Positions 51,586 through 60,815 of a DNA stretch of 64,000 bases are shown here, one piece after another (the first letter of the stretch is position 1; each line of letters starts with the position of its first letter). The position numbers and the translations under genes are program-made. A model generated the notes under the pieces. That model was not told the origin of the DNA, made no database searches, and was given only the letters and a program-made list of their open reading frames with translations. Source of the DNA: CADEEN01 sp040384625. GTDB taxonomy: Bacteria > Pseudomonadota > Gammaproteobacteria > Burkholderiales > Burkholderiaceae_C. Location: the NCBI GenBank assembly GCA_040384625.1, contig JAZKIW010000130.1, positions 9,156 through 73,155 on the forward strand. Direction: 5' to 3'.

Positions 51586-51613
51586 AGTATAGGAGAACGG
51601 CCGGCGTTGTAAG
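51586..51613 (-). promoter_or_regulatory. Candidate sigma-70 promoter of the STAS-MBL-CHASE2 operon
   Basis: On the minus strand CTTACA (51613-51608) and TATACT (51591-51586) are 16 nt apart, matching 4/6 and 5/6 consensus bases. The start point would fall about 45 nt before the TTG start of the STAS gene. Confidence 0.5.
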
Positions 51614-51640
51614 CACCGGCAAGCAACATCTTCGCTCGCG

Positions 51641-52702
51641 TCAGGCTGTCCCGGCGCCGGGCCCTCTCGCTTCGGCCAACTGTCTGCGCCGGACCTCTCC
51701 CTGGCGCGCGAACATCCAGCCGGGGTACTCCGCCGGCAAGCGGCTGACTTCGTCCAGCGCGCGCAACTCGTCCGCACTCAGGACGACCTGGGTTGCGGCC
51801 AGGTTGTCGGCCAGTTGATCCGGGCGCTTGGCGCCGACGATGACCGTCGTGACCTGGGGCTGGTGCAGCAGCCAGGCCAGCGCGATCTGCGCCACCGACA
51901 CGCCGTGCATCTCGGCGATAGGACGCATGGCGTCGACGCAGTCGAACGCCCGTTCGCGATCGACCGGCGGGAAATCGAACTTGCTGCGCCGGCTGCCCTC
52001 TTCGGCCTTCTGGTCGCGCCCGAACTTGCCACTCAGCAAACCGCCGGCAAGCGGGCTCCAGACCATCAGGCCGACCCCCTCGCTGGCCAGCATCGGCACC
52101 AGCTCGCGCTCCAGGTCGCGGCCGGCCACCGTGTAGTAGGCCTGCAGCGATTCAAAGCGCGACAGCCCCAGCCTTTCCGCCACGCCCAAGGCCTTGACGA
52201 TCTGCCAGGCCGCCCAGTTCGACACGCCGACATAGCGCACGTGGCCCTGGCGCACCAGCAGGTCGAGCGCGCGAACGGTCTCTTCGATCGGCGTGGCCGG
52301 ATCGAAACCGTGGATCTGGTACAGGTCGATGTGTTCGAGCTGAAGCCGCTTCAGGCTGGCCTTGAGGCCATCGACGATGTGGCCGCGCGAAGCGCCGCGG
52401 GCGTTCGGGCCCGGCCCGACCTCGCTGAAGACCTTGGTGGCGACGATCACGTTGTCGCGCGGGATCTGCAGGTTCTTCAAGGCCTGGCCGGTGATCTGCT
52501 CCGACATCCCGCCGGCGTAGGTGTCGGCGGTGTCGATGAAATTGATGCCGGCGTCGACCGCCTGGCCGATCAGGCGCTCGGCCTCGGCCTGCTGCAGGTC
52601 ACCGATCAGGCCCCACATGCCCGTGCTGCCGCCGAAGGTCATCGTGCCCAGGCACAGCTCGGAGACGAAGAGGCCGGTCCGGCCGAGGGGTTTGTTGCGC
52701 AT
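51641..52702 (-). CDS. Aldo/keto reductase
   Basis: NADPH-dependent aldo/keto reductase of 353 residues. It opens with MRNKPLGRTGLFVSELCLGT; the tetrad Asp and Tyr are in NFIDTADTYAGGMSEQ (about residues 54-70), Lys in VIVATKVFSEVG and His in IDLYQIHGFDP. NADP-binding residues are in VTTVIVGAKRPDQLADNLAA. The length fits the YajO/IolS-type group. It lies upstream of the STAS operon on the same strand, but a promoter between them suggests separate transcription. Substrate unknown. Confidence 0.9.
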   Translation of the reverse strand: MRNKPLGRTGLFVSELCLGTMTFGGSTGMWGLIGDLQQAEAERLIGQAVDAGINFIDTADTYAGGMSEQITGQALKNLQIPRDNVIVATKVFSEVGPGPNARGASRGHIVDGLKASLKRLQLEHIDLYQIHGFDPATPIEETVRALDLLVRQGHVRYVGVSNWAAWQIVKALGVAERLGLSRFESLQAYYTVAGRDLERELVPMLASEGVGLMVWSPLAGGLLSGKFGRDQKAEEGSRRSKFDFPPVDRERAFDCVDAMRPIAEMHGVSVAQIALAWLLHQPQVTTVIVGAKRPDQLADNLAATQVVLSADELRALDEVSRLPAEYPGWMFARQGEVRRRQLAEARGPGAGTA

Positions 52703-52780
52703 GCGTGCTGAGCTCCGGAGATGCTTCAGAGGTCGGGGAATGACCCCGAAGATAGCAGGCTGCGCGGTTCGGGGAAGGCC

Positions 52781-54646
<1,866 letters not shown>

Positions 54647-54699
54647 GGGTAGAGCCTCGAAGAGTGAGTACAGGACCGCGATGCTAGATGCCCTATGGA

Positions 54700-54793
54700 G
54701 AAATCAGATTTCACATTTCATGCATTCGGTGATTGTTCACACAATGAATTCATGTCATTGGATTTTTATTGCACAGTTGACTTTTTCATGCAT
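54700..54793. promoter_or_regulatory. AT-rich glmS/lrp intergenic region with repeated motifs
   Basis: This stretch is strikingly AT-rich for the window. It holds a palindrome GAAATC-A-GATTTC (54700-54712), two copies of TTTCATGCAT (54716-54725 and 54784-54793) and a relative TTCATGTCAT (54749-54758). Lrp-type proteins bind multiple, spaced AT-rich sites near their own genes, so this is probably the autoregulatory region. Confidence 0.5.
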
Positions 54794-54804
54794 ACTTATT
54801 TCTC

Positions 54805-55299
54805 ATGATCGACATCGACGATACCGACCTGCGCCTGCTCGACCTGCTCCAGGACGACGCCGGCCTCTCAAACCAGGACCTGGCGGCGGCCGCCCAGGTC
54901 TCGCCAGCCACGGCCCTGCGCCGGCTACGGCGCCTCACGCAGGCTGGTGTCATCGAACGCCGCATTGCCTTGCTGTCGTCGGAGAAGCTCGGCGGTGGGC
55001 TGCAGGCCCTGGTGGAAGTGCAACTGGATCGGCAGGGTGCCGAACACCTCGACGCCTTCGAGGCCCTGGCCGTGGCCGACGCCGCGGTCCAGCAATGCTG
55101 GCGCGTCAGCACCGGCCCCGACTTCCTGCTCGTGCTGTGGGTCGCCGACATGGCGGCCTACAACACCACGGTGCAGCGCTTGTTCACCCAGCATGCGAAC
55201 GTGCGCAACCTGAAGACCTTCTTCGCCCTCAAGCGCGCCAAGTTCTCGCCGCGCATCGACCTGGGGTCGCTCAGGCCTTCAGCACAACCAGGCCCTTGA
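54805..55299 (+). CDS. Lrp/AsnC-family transcriptional regulator
   Basis: Regulator of 164 residues. The N-terminal HTH covers LSNQDLAAAAQVSPATALRR (about residues 20-40), then LRRLTQAGVIERRIALLSSE. The C-terminal RAM/AsnC domain (about 68-145, LQALVEVQLDRQGAEHLDAF) binds effectors, usually amino acids. There is no Shine-Dalgarno; CATACT lies 8 nt before the ATG, which suggests a leaderless mRNA. Its upstream region carries repeated AT-rich motifs fitting autoregulation. The last 29 nt overlap the convergent rlmI-like gene. Confidence 0.9.
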   Translation: MIDIDDTDLRLLDLLQDDAGLSNQDLAAAAQVSPATALRRLRRLTQAGVIERRIALLSSEKLGGGLQALVEVQLDRQGAEHLDAFEALAVADAAVQQCWRVSTGPDFLLVLWVADMAAYNTTVQRLFTQHANVRNLKTFFALKRAKFSPRIDLGSLRPSAQPGP

Positions 55300-56452
55300 G
55301 GTACTCCCCCTCGGGGAAGTTGATCGTCGTCGGGTGGTCGCAGGCGCCGGCCAGGCGCTCGAGCAGAACCCCGTCGACCTCGGCATCGAGTCCGGCGCCC
55401 GCGACGATCTTGTGGAACAGCTCCGCCCCGATGCCACCCGAGCAGGAAAACGTGAACAACAAGCCGCCCGGGGCCAGCAGTTTCAAGGCCAGGCGATTGA
55501 TGTCTTTGTAGGCGCGCGCGGCGCGTTCGGCATGGGCCGCACTGGGCGCGAACTTGGGCGGGTCGAGCACGATGGCGTCGAACTGTTCGCCGGCCTTCAG
55601 CCGTTCACGCAGCAGGGCGTTGACGTCGGCATCGGCGAACTCGGCGCGGGCCGGGTCGAAACCGTTCAGCACCACGTGGGCGCGCGCCCGTTCCAGGGCC
55701 GGGGCCGACGAATCGACGCTCAGCACCTGGCTCGCACCGCCGGCCAGGGCCGCCACAGAGAAGCCCCCGGTGTAGCAGTAGCAATTGAGCACCCGCCTGG
55801 CGCCGAAGTGGCGCACCAGCTCGGCGAAGCGCCGGCGGTTGTCGCGCTGATCGAGATAGAAGCCCGTCTTGTGCCCTTCGGCGACATCGACCGTCAGGCG
55901 CCAGTCGTGTTCGCGGATCGTCACTTCGGTCGGCCCGTCGCCCCGCAGCCAGCCCTTCACCGGCGCCAGGCCTTCGAGGCCGCGCACGCCCGAGTCCGAG
56001 CGCTCGTACAGCCGGTTGCAGCCCGTGGCCGCCAACAAGGCATCGGCGATGGTGGACTTCCAGCGCTCGGTGCCGGCGGAGAGGAACTGCGCCGAGAGCA
56101 GATCGCCGTAGCGGTCGACGATCAGACCCGGGAGGCCGTCGGCTTCGCCATGGATCAGGCGCAGGCCGTCGCTGCCGATCGGCAAGCGAGCGCGCAACGC
56201 GACCGCACCGGCGACGCGGCGCGCGAAGAAGGCCGCGTCGATGCGCTCGGCCTCGTCGAAGCTCCAGGCACGGACCCGGATCATCGAACTCGGACTGAAC
56301 GAACCCCAGGCCAGAAAGCGGCCGTCGTCGCCCTCGATGCGCACGGTCTCGCCGGGATCGGCGCTGCCCTTGGCAACGCTGCCCTGGAAGACCCAGGGAT
56401 GGCGGCGCAGCAGCGAGCGTTCCTTGCCCTCGCGCAGTCGGATGCTTTTCAT
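55271..56452 (-). CDS. rlmI: 23S rRNA (cytosine-C5) methyltransferase RlmI family
   Basis: SAM-dependent rRNA methyltransferase of 393 residues (E. coli RlmI is 396). A PUA domain (MKSIRLREGKERSLLRRHPW, about 1-80) precedes the EEHEE-like region and Rossmann methyltransferase. SAM motifs are LNCYCYTGGFSVAALAGGAS (about residue 225) and VLSVDSSAPALERAR. The catalytic region is AIVLDPPKFAPS, and a late FTFSCSGGI supplies the conserved Cys. The start ATG is preceded by GACAAT at 8 nt and no Shine-Dalgarno, so the mRNA may be leaderless. Confidence 0.9.
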   Translation of the reverse strand: MKSIRLREGKERSLLRRHPWVFQGSVAKGSADPGETVRIEGDDGRFLAWGSFSPSSMIRVRAWSFDEAERIDAAFFARRVAGAVALRARLPIGSDGLRLIHGEADGLPGLIVDRYGDLLSAQFLSAGTERWKSTIADALLAATGCNRLYERSDSGVRGLEGLAPVKGWLRGDGPTEVTIREHDWRLTVDVAEGHKTGFYLDQRDNRRRFAELVRHFGARRVLNCYCYTGGFSVAALAGGASQVLSVDSSAPALERARAHVVLNGFDPARAEFADADVNALLRERLKAGEQFDAIVLDPPKFAPSAAHAERAARAYKDINRLALKLLAPGGLLFTFSCSGGIGAELFHKIVAGAGLDAEVDGVLLERLAGACDHPTTINFPEGEYLKGLVVLKA

Positions 56453-56543
56453 GGGCCGCGATTGTCGGCGACTCGGGACGTGGGATAGGCGGCGCGCGGC
56501 GACACGCCCAAGATCACCGCCCCTGCCCTGACCAGAGCGCGCC

Positions 56544-57077
56544 ATGATGAAAACCACCCTCGCCCTGCTTGCCGCCATCGCCCTCGTTGCCTGCGGCAAG
56601 GCCACTGAAACCGCGACCGAGAAGATGATCGAGTCGCAGATGTCGAAGGACGGCACCCAGGCCAAAGTCGACCTGTCGGGCGGCGGCGTCAAGATCAGCA
56701 CCGCCGACGCCTCGGGCAAGGTCAGCCAGATGGAGATGGGCCTGGCCAAGGTCAGTGAGGCCGACATCGGCCTGCCCTTCTACCCGGGCACGGCGCCCAA
56801 GGAAGGCGAGATGACCAAGATCACCACGCCCGAGGGCAGCGTGGTCACCGTGATGCTGCACAGCGACGACGCACCCGACAAGGTGGCCGGCTTCTACCGC
56901 GACAAGCTCAAGGCCGGCGCCCAAGGCAAGCAGTTCACCGACATGAACACCGGCGGCTCGCACATCCTCATGCTGGGTGACGACAAGGCCAAGCAGTTCA
57001 CGCAGGTGACGGTGATGAAGAATGAGAGCAAGGGCAGCGACATCCAGATCATGGCCAACAAGGGCACGCCGAAGTAG
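56544..57077 (+). CDS. Hypothetical lipoprotein, 177 aa
   Basis: Unrecognised lipoprotein. The signal MMKTTLALLAAIALVACGKA ends in the lipobox LVAC. The N-terminal mature part is charged and helical (TEKMIESQMSKDGTQAKVDL). A conserved-looking C-terminal domain follows (IGLPFYPGTAPKEGEMTKIT, VMLHSDDAPDKVAGFYRDKL, GGSHILMLGDDKAKQFTQV). That half resembles small alpha/beta lipoprotein domains found in other proteobacteria (FYPGA-type), but I cannot name it. A T6 tract after the stop has no strong stem before it. Confidence 0.7.
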   Translation: MMKTTLALLAAIALVACGKATETATEKMIESQMSKDGTQAKVDLSGGGVKISTADASGKVSQMEMGLAKVSEADIGLPFYPGTAPKEGEMTKITTPEGSVVTVMLHSDDAPDKVAGFYRDKLKAGAQGKQFTDMNTGGSHILMLGDDKAKQFTQVTVMKNESKGSDIQIMANKGTPK

Positions 57078-57189
57078 GCAAGTCTTTTTTCGCCGGGCTG
57101 CATCCAAATCCTCGCCCCGTGGGTAGTGGAAGCAGTGGCACCCCTGTGCCGCTGCGACACCCACCCCACCACCGACGAGGAGTCTTGCC

Positions 57190-57738
57190 ATGAAGTCGAT
57201 GCACCTGCTTTCTGCCGCCGCCGCCCTGGCCCTGTTGTCCGCCTGCGGCAGCATGAGCCCGATGGCGCCCATGTACTCGCAGGCTGCCCTGCCCGATCCG
57301 GTCAAGGTGCCGGCCGGCCACAAGGTGGCGCTGGAGTCGGTGGGTGTGGGCGAGATCACCTATGAATGCCGCGAAAAGGCGGCCGCGGCGGGGCAGTTCG
57401 AATGGGTCTTCGTTGGCCCGAACGCGGTCCTGAACGACCGTGCCGGCAAGGCGATCGGCAGCTACTACGGCCCGCCCGCCACCTGGGCCGCGACGGACGG
57501 CTCCAAGCTCACAGGCACCCAGGTCGCGGTGGCGCCGAGCGCGGCCGGCAACATCCCGCTGCAACTGGTCAAGGCCAACCCGGCGATGGGCCAGGGCGCG
57601 ATGAGCGGCGTGAGCTACATCCAGCGCGTCGACACGCGCGGCGGCGTGGCGCCGGCCTCGGCCTGCGGCATGGAGACGAAGGGCAAGAAGGAGATCGTCA
57701 AGTACCAGGCCGACTACATCTTCTGGAAGGCGGTCTGA
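57190..57738 (+). CDS. DUF3455-family lipoprotein
   Basis: Lipoprotein of 182 residues with the lipobox LSAC in LALLSACGSMSPM. The DUF3455 region covers VPAGHKVALESVGVGEITYE, WVFVGPNAVLNDRAGKAIGS, YYGPPATWAATDGSKLTGTQ and the typical ending KYQADYIFWKAV. GAGGAG lies about 8 nt before the ATG. Its function is unknown; family members are often secreted and encoded near ECF sigma factors, as here (the sigma gene begins 79 nt downstream). A short perfect hairpin follows the stop. Confidence 0.85.
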   Translation: MKSMHLLSAAAALALLSACGSMSPMAPMYSQAALPDPVKVPAGHKVALESVGVGEITYECREKAAAAGQFEWVFVGPNAVLNDRAGKAIGSYYGPPATWAATDGSKLTGTQVAVAPSAAGNIPLQLVKANPAMGQGAMSGVSYIQRVDTRGGVAPASACGMETKGKKEIVKYQADYIFWKAV

Positions 57739-57753
57739 GAGGGCCCAGCCCTC
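57739..57753 (+). terminator. Short hairpin immediately after the DUF3455 gene
   Basis: GAGGGC (57739-57744) and GCCCTC (57748-57753) pair perfectly around a 3-nt loop, starting at the first base after the stop codon. There is no T-tract. It probably ends or stabilises the DUF3455 transcript. Confidence 0.45.
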
Positions 57754-57758
57754 GGCTA

Positions 57759-57808
57759 GCATGCGCGCTGCCCGGACCCCTTCGGGTCCGCTCGACCGGC
57801 GCGCATGC
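57759..57808 (+). promoter_or_regulatory. 50-nt two-tier hairpin in front of the ECF sigma gene
   Basis: An outer perfect 10-bp stem, GCATGCGCGC (57759-57768) with GCGCGCATGC (57799-57808), encloses an inner 7-bp stem, CGGACCC (57773-57779) with GGGTCCG (57784-57790). It ends 9 nt before the sigma-factor ATG, which has no evident Shine-Dalgarno. A TAGCAT -10-like sequence overlaps its left edge (57756-57761). Confidence 0.55.
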
Positions 57809-57817
57809 CGGCCCTCC

Positions 57818-58363
57818 ATGTCTCCAGCCCCCGCCACGTTCGACCATGAGGCTGCGCTGCTCGCCTGCGCCCGCGGCGACCGCAGCGCGCTGCGGCGCCT
57901 GTACGACGTCGAGGCGCGCCAGATGCTCGGCGTGGCGCTGCGCATCGTGCGCGAGCGCGCCCTGGCCGAGGACATCGTGCAGGACGCCTTCATCAAGGTC
58001 TGGGACAAGGCGCAGAGCTTCGACCCGCTGCGCGGCTCCGCGCGCGGCTGGGTCTACAGCATCGTTCGCCACGGCGCCCTGAACGAGGTGCGCGACAGCG
58101 GTCGGCAAATCCCGATGGACGAAGCCGCGCTCGAAGCCATCGACCTGCAGCGCGCCCGGGAGGCGCTGCCGTCGACTCCCGAACTCGGCACCCTGGACGA
58201 CTGCCTGGGCCAGCTCGACACCGACAAGCGCTCGAGCATCGTGCTGGCCTATGTAGAGGGCTGCACCCACGCCGAGATCGCCCAGCGCCTGGCCACGCCG
58301 CTGGGCACGGTCAAGGCCTGGATCCGGCGCGGCCTCGCGGCGCTGCGGGAGTGCATGCAATGA
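57818..58363 (+). CDS. ECF-type RNA polymerase sigma factor
   Basis: Extracytoplasmic-function sigma factor of 181 residues. Region 2 is ALAEDIVQDAFIKVWDKAQS (about residues 50-70) followed by LRGSARGWVYSIVRHGALNE. Region 4 is IVLAYVEGCTHAEIAQRLAT with the helix LGTVKAWIRRGLAALREC near the C-terminus. The ATG at MSPAPATFDHE gives the usual length; an in-frame ATG at 57761 would add 19 unusual residues and lies within the leader hairpin. It overlaps the anti-sigma gene by ATGA. Its targets may include the DUF3455 gene upstream (inference). Confidence 0.92.
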   Translation: MSPAPATFDHEAALLACARGDRSALRRLYDVEARQMLGVALRIVRERALAEDIVQDAFIKVWDKAQSFDPLRGSARGWVYSIVRHGALNEVRDSGRQIPMDEAALEAIDLQRAREALPSTPELGTLDDCLGQLDTDKRSSIVLAYVEGCTHAEIAQRLATPLGTVKAWIRRGLAALRECMQ

Positions 58364-59100
58364 GCGCGCTGAGTGCCGAGTCCGACGAGGTCGAGCATCT
58401 GGCCGGCGAGTACGTGCTCGGCACCCTGGAGGGCAGCGGGCGGCGTGAAGTCGAGCGCCGCCTACCGACCGAGGAGCCGCTGCGCCGGGCGGTTGAAGCC
58501 TGGGAGGTCCGGCTGCATGCGCTGACCGCCTTGGCGCCGCCGATCGACCCGCCGGCCGCCCTGTGGGCACGCATCGAACAGCGCATCGTGACCGCACCGA
58601 CCGTGGCGCCGCGCGCCAGCCCGCGTGCGTCGCTCCGACCAGGTTGGCCGGGCTGGTGGACCAGCCTCGCCCTCTGGCGCACGCTCGCCGCCGGTGGCAT
58701 GGCCGCGACGGTGCTGCTGGCGATCCGCCCCGACATGGCGCCGCTCGGCGCCAGCCCGACGCAATACGTGGTCGTGCTGGTGGCACCGGGCGGGCAGGCG
58801 CCCGGCTGGGTGGTGCAGGTGAGTTCGCCGCGCGACCTGACCCTGACCCCCCTGGCGCGCACGGCCGCGCCCGAGGACAAGGCCTTGCAGTTCTGGACCA
58901 AGGCCGATAGCTGGAGCGCGCCGGTTTCGCTCGGCCTCGTGCGACCGGGCGAACCACTGCGCGTGCGCCTGGACAAGCTCCCCGCCCTGCAGCCGAACCA
59001 ACTGTTCGAGATCACGCTCGAGCCACCGGCCGGATCGCCGACCGGGCGGCCCACGGGTCCGATCCAGTACATCGGCCGTGCAGTCAAGCTAAACACCTAG
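58360..59100 (+). CDS. Anti-sigma factor, RskA (anti-sigma-K) family
   Basis: Membrane anti-sigma factor of 246 residues. The cytoplasmic N-terminus VEHLAGEYVLGTLEGSGRRE (about residues 11-30) is the sigma-binding region typical of these proteins. One transmembrane helix lies around 104-124 (LALWRTLAAGGMAATVLLAI). The periplasmic RskA domain follows (VVVLVAPGGQAPGWVVQVSS, ALQFWTKAD, FEITLEPPAGSPTGRPTGPI). It is translationally coupled to the ECF sigma gene, which it should hold inactive until an envelope signal arrives. Confidence 0.9.
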   Translation: MSALSAESDEVEHLAGEYVLGTLEGSGRREVERRLPTEEPLRRAVEAWEVRLHALTALAPPIDPPAALWARIEQRIVTAPTVAPRASPRASLRPGWPGWWTSLALWRTLAAGGMAATVLLAIRPDMAPLGASPTQYVVVLVAPGGQAPGWVVQVSSPRDLTLTPLARTAAPEDKALQFWTKADSWSAPVSLGLVRPGEPLRVRLDKLPALQPNQLFEITLEPPAGSPTGRPTGPIQYIGRAVKLNT

Positions 59101-59149
59101 CGGCGGACCAAGCGACCGCCGCGGTGGCTGCGCCAGGCCGCTGGCGGTG

Positions 59150-59178
59150 CCCCCTCGAGGGGGAGCGGCGAAGCCGCT
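59150..59178. terminator. Double hairpin between anti-sigma and xerC genes
   Basis: CCCCCTCGAGGGGG (59150-59163) is a perfect 14-nt palindrome. AGCGGC-GAA-GCCGCT (59164-59178) follows immediately. The pair lies between convergent genes and probably serves as a bidirectional terminator. The CCCCCTCGAGGGGG core also recurs between genes in Burkholderiales genomes (from memory, not checked). Confidence 0.5.
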
Positions 59179-59187
59179 TCGGCGATG

Positions 59188-60132
59188 CTACTTACGCTTT
59201 GCGCGCGGGTGCGCCGCGTCGTAGACCTTGGCCAGGTGCTGGAAGTCGAGCTTGGTGTAGACCTGGGTCGTCGCGATGTTGGCGTGGCCCAGCAGTTCCT
59301 GGACCGCCCGCAGATCGCCGCTCGACTGCAGCAGGTGCGAGGCGAAGCTGTGGCGCAGCATGTGCGGGTGCACATGCGTCGGCAGGCCGGCCTTGATCGC
59401 CAACGCCTTCAGCCGCGAGCGCACCTGGCTGGCCGTGAGCCGCGTGCCGCGGCGGCTGACGAAGAGCGCGGCTTCGTCGGGCTTGGCCATCGGTGCGCGG
59501 TGGCCGAGCCACGCGTCCAGGGCCGTCAATGCCGAGCGGCCGACCGGCGCGCTGCGCCGCTTGCTGCCCTTGCCCAGCACATGCGCCGTGGCGTCGGGCG
59601 CGTCGATCCAGCCCGCCGCGTCGCGCCCGGCGCGCGCGTCCAGGCCGACCAGTTCACCCACGCGCAGGCCGCAGCCGTAAAGCAGTTCGACGATGGCGCG
59701 GTCGCGCGCCGCCAGCGCGGCATCAGCGCCCTCGCCGACGTCGCCTTGATGGTCGGCCAGGGCGACGGCATGGTCGACCGAGAGGGCCTTGGGCAAGGGC
59801 TTGGCGGCCTTCGGTGCTCGCACCCCGTCGACCGGGTTCCCGCTCACCGCGCGCTGTTCGCCCCACCAGCGATACAGGCCGCGCCAGGCCGCGAGCACGA
59901 TGGCCAGGCTGCGTGGCGCCAGGCCGCGCTGGTGCGCCTGCGCCAGCCAGCGCCGTACATGCTGGGTCTGGACCGCCTTCAACTCGACATCGGCGCCGAG
60001 GGCTGCCGCATGCAGGCGCTGTAGTGCCTCGCGGTACAGCACCAGGGTGCGCGCCGCGAGCCGCCGCTCGACCTCGAGGTGCCGCAGGTAGCGCAGCAGC
60101 TCATCGGGCAGCGGGGCGGCCGCAGCGGTCAC
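59188..60132 (-). CDS. xerC: Site-specific tyrosine recombinase XerC
   Basis: Chromosome-dimer-resolving recombinase of 314 residues acting with XerD at dif. The N-terminal SAM-like DNA-binding domain (LLRYLRHLEVERRLAARTLV) precedes the catalytic domain. Catalytic residues are Arg in LYGCGLRVGELVGL (about 165), the HxLR motif in HPHMLRHSFASHLL (about 263), His in LLGHANIATTQ and the nucleophile Tyr in QVYTKLD (about 297). The GTG start overlaps the DUF484 stop (GTGA). The chromosomal dapF/DUF484 context identifies XerC rather than a phage integrase. Confidence 0.93.
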   Translation of the reverse strand: MTAAAAPLPDELLRYLRHLEVERRLAARTLVLYREALQRLHAAALGADVELKAVQTQHVRRWLAQAHQRGLAPRSLAIVLAAWRGLYRWWGEQRAVSGNPVDGVRAPKAAKPLPKALSVDHAVALADHQGDVGEGADAALAARDRAIVELLYGCGLRVGELVGLDARAGRDAAGWIDAPDATAHVLGKGSKRRSAPVGRSALTALDAWLGHRAPMAKPDEAALFVSRRGTRLTASQVRSRLKALAIKAGLPTHVHPHMLRHSFASHLLQSSGDLRAVQELLGHANIATTQVYTKLDFQHLAKVYDAAHPRAKRK

Positions 60133-60815
60133 GCGTCGGGCAACAGGCGCGCCAGGCCGGCGCTGGCAATCTCGCCGACACGCTGCAGGAAGTCGGTGCC
60201 CATGTCGGCGCTATAGCGGGTCGGGTCGGGGCTGCCGACGACCAGGAGGCCGAAGGCCGTGTCGCCTGCCGAAACGCGCAAGGGCACCATCGCCAGCGAG
60301 GCGACACTGGCGGGCTCGTCGAGCCAGCGCACCGCTTCGAAGCCGGCGTTGGCACCGCAGTAGGGGACGCCCAGGCTGGTGGCCAGGCTCTTGATGTCGT
60401 CGCTGGCGCCCTGGGCGAAACCCGCTCCCCTGAACGCCTCGGCCACGCCCCAGATGCGGATGCCGGCCTGTGGGATCAGGAACTGCTGCTTCAGCTCGCG
60501 CACCAGCACCTCGGGCAGGTCGGTGGCGCTGGCGGTGATCATCAGCGCGCGCGTCCAGCGGTGCAGGCGGTCGGCAATGGCCACGTTGTCCTGGCCGTTG
60601 CGGATCATCTCGACGATCTTCTTCTCCAAACCCTTGATGCGCTCGCGCAGCATCTCCATCTGCCGCTCCTGCAGCGACACGGCGCGCTGACCGTGCGGGC
60701 TGGTCAGCTGGATGCTGGCCAGCATCTCGGCGTGGCGCTCGAAGAAGCCCGGCGTGTTGACCAGGTACTCGGCGATGTCGTTTTCGGTGATGCCTTGCAG
60801 GGCGTTGGTGATCAC
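60129..60815 (-). CDS. DUF484-family (GAF-like) protein
   Basis: Cytoplasmic protein of 228 residues. The N-terminal ITENDIAEYLVNTPGFFERH is the classic DUF484 opening. A coiled segment follows (LQERQMEMLRERIKGLEKKI, about 48-70), then a GAF-like domain (about 90-225, PEVLVRELKQQFLIPQAGIR and ASLAMVPLRVSAGDTAFGLL). It is conserved between dapF and xerC in many proteobacteria, but its role is unknown. The GTG start overlaps the dapF stop (GTGA) and has AGGAG 8 nt upstream. It overlaps xerC downstream. Confidence 0.9.
   Translation of the reverse strand: MITNALQGITENDIAEYLVNTPGFFERHAEMLASIQLTSPHGQRAVSLQERQMEMLRERIKGLEKKIVEMIRNGQDNVAIADRLHRWTRALMITASATDLPEVLVRELKQQFLIPQAGIRIWGVAEAFRGAGFAQGASDDIKSLATSLGVPYCGANAGFEAVRWLDEPASVASLAMVPLRVSAGDTAFGLLVVGSPDPTRYSADMGTDFLQRVGEIASAGLARLLPDA

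Noticed and set aside
57085..57090. Rho-independent terminator after the lipoprotein gene
   Set aside because: There is a T6 tract after the stop, but no stable stem immediately before it.
59188..60132. Phage integrase marking a prophage or genomic island
   Set aside because: The protein is a tyrosine recombinase, but its fixed neighbourhood with dapF and DUF484 identifies chromosomal XerC. No attachment-site repeats, tRNA or phage genes are present.
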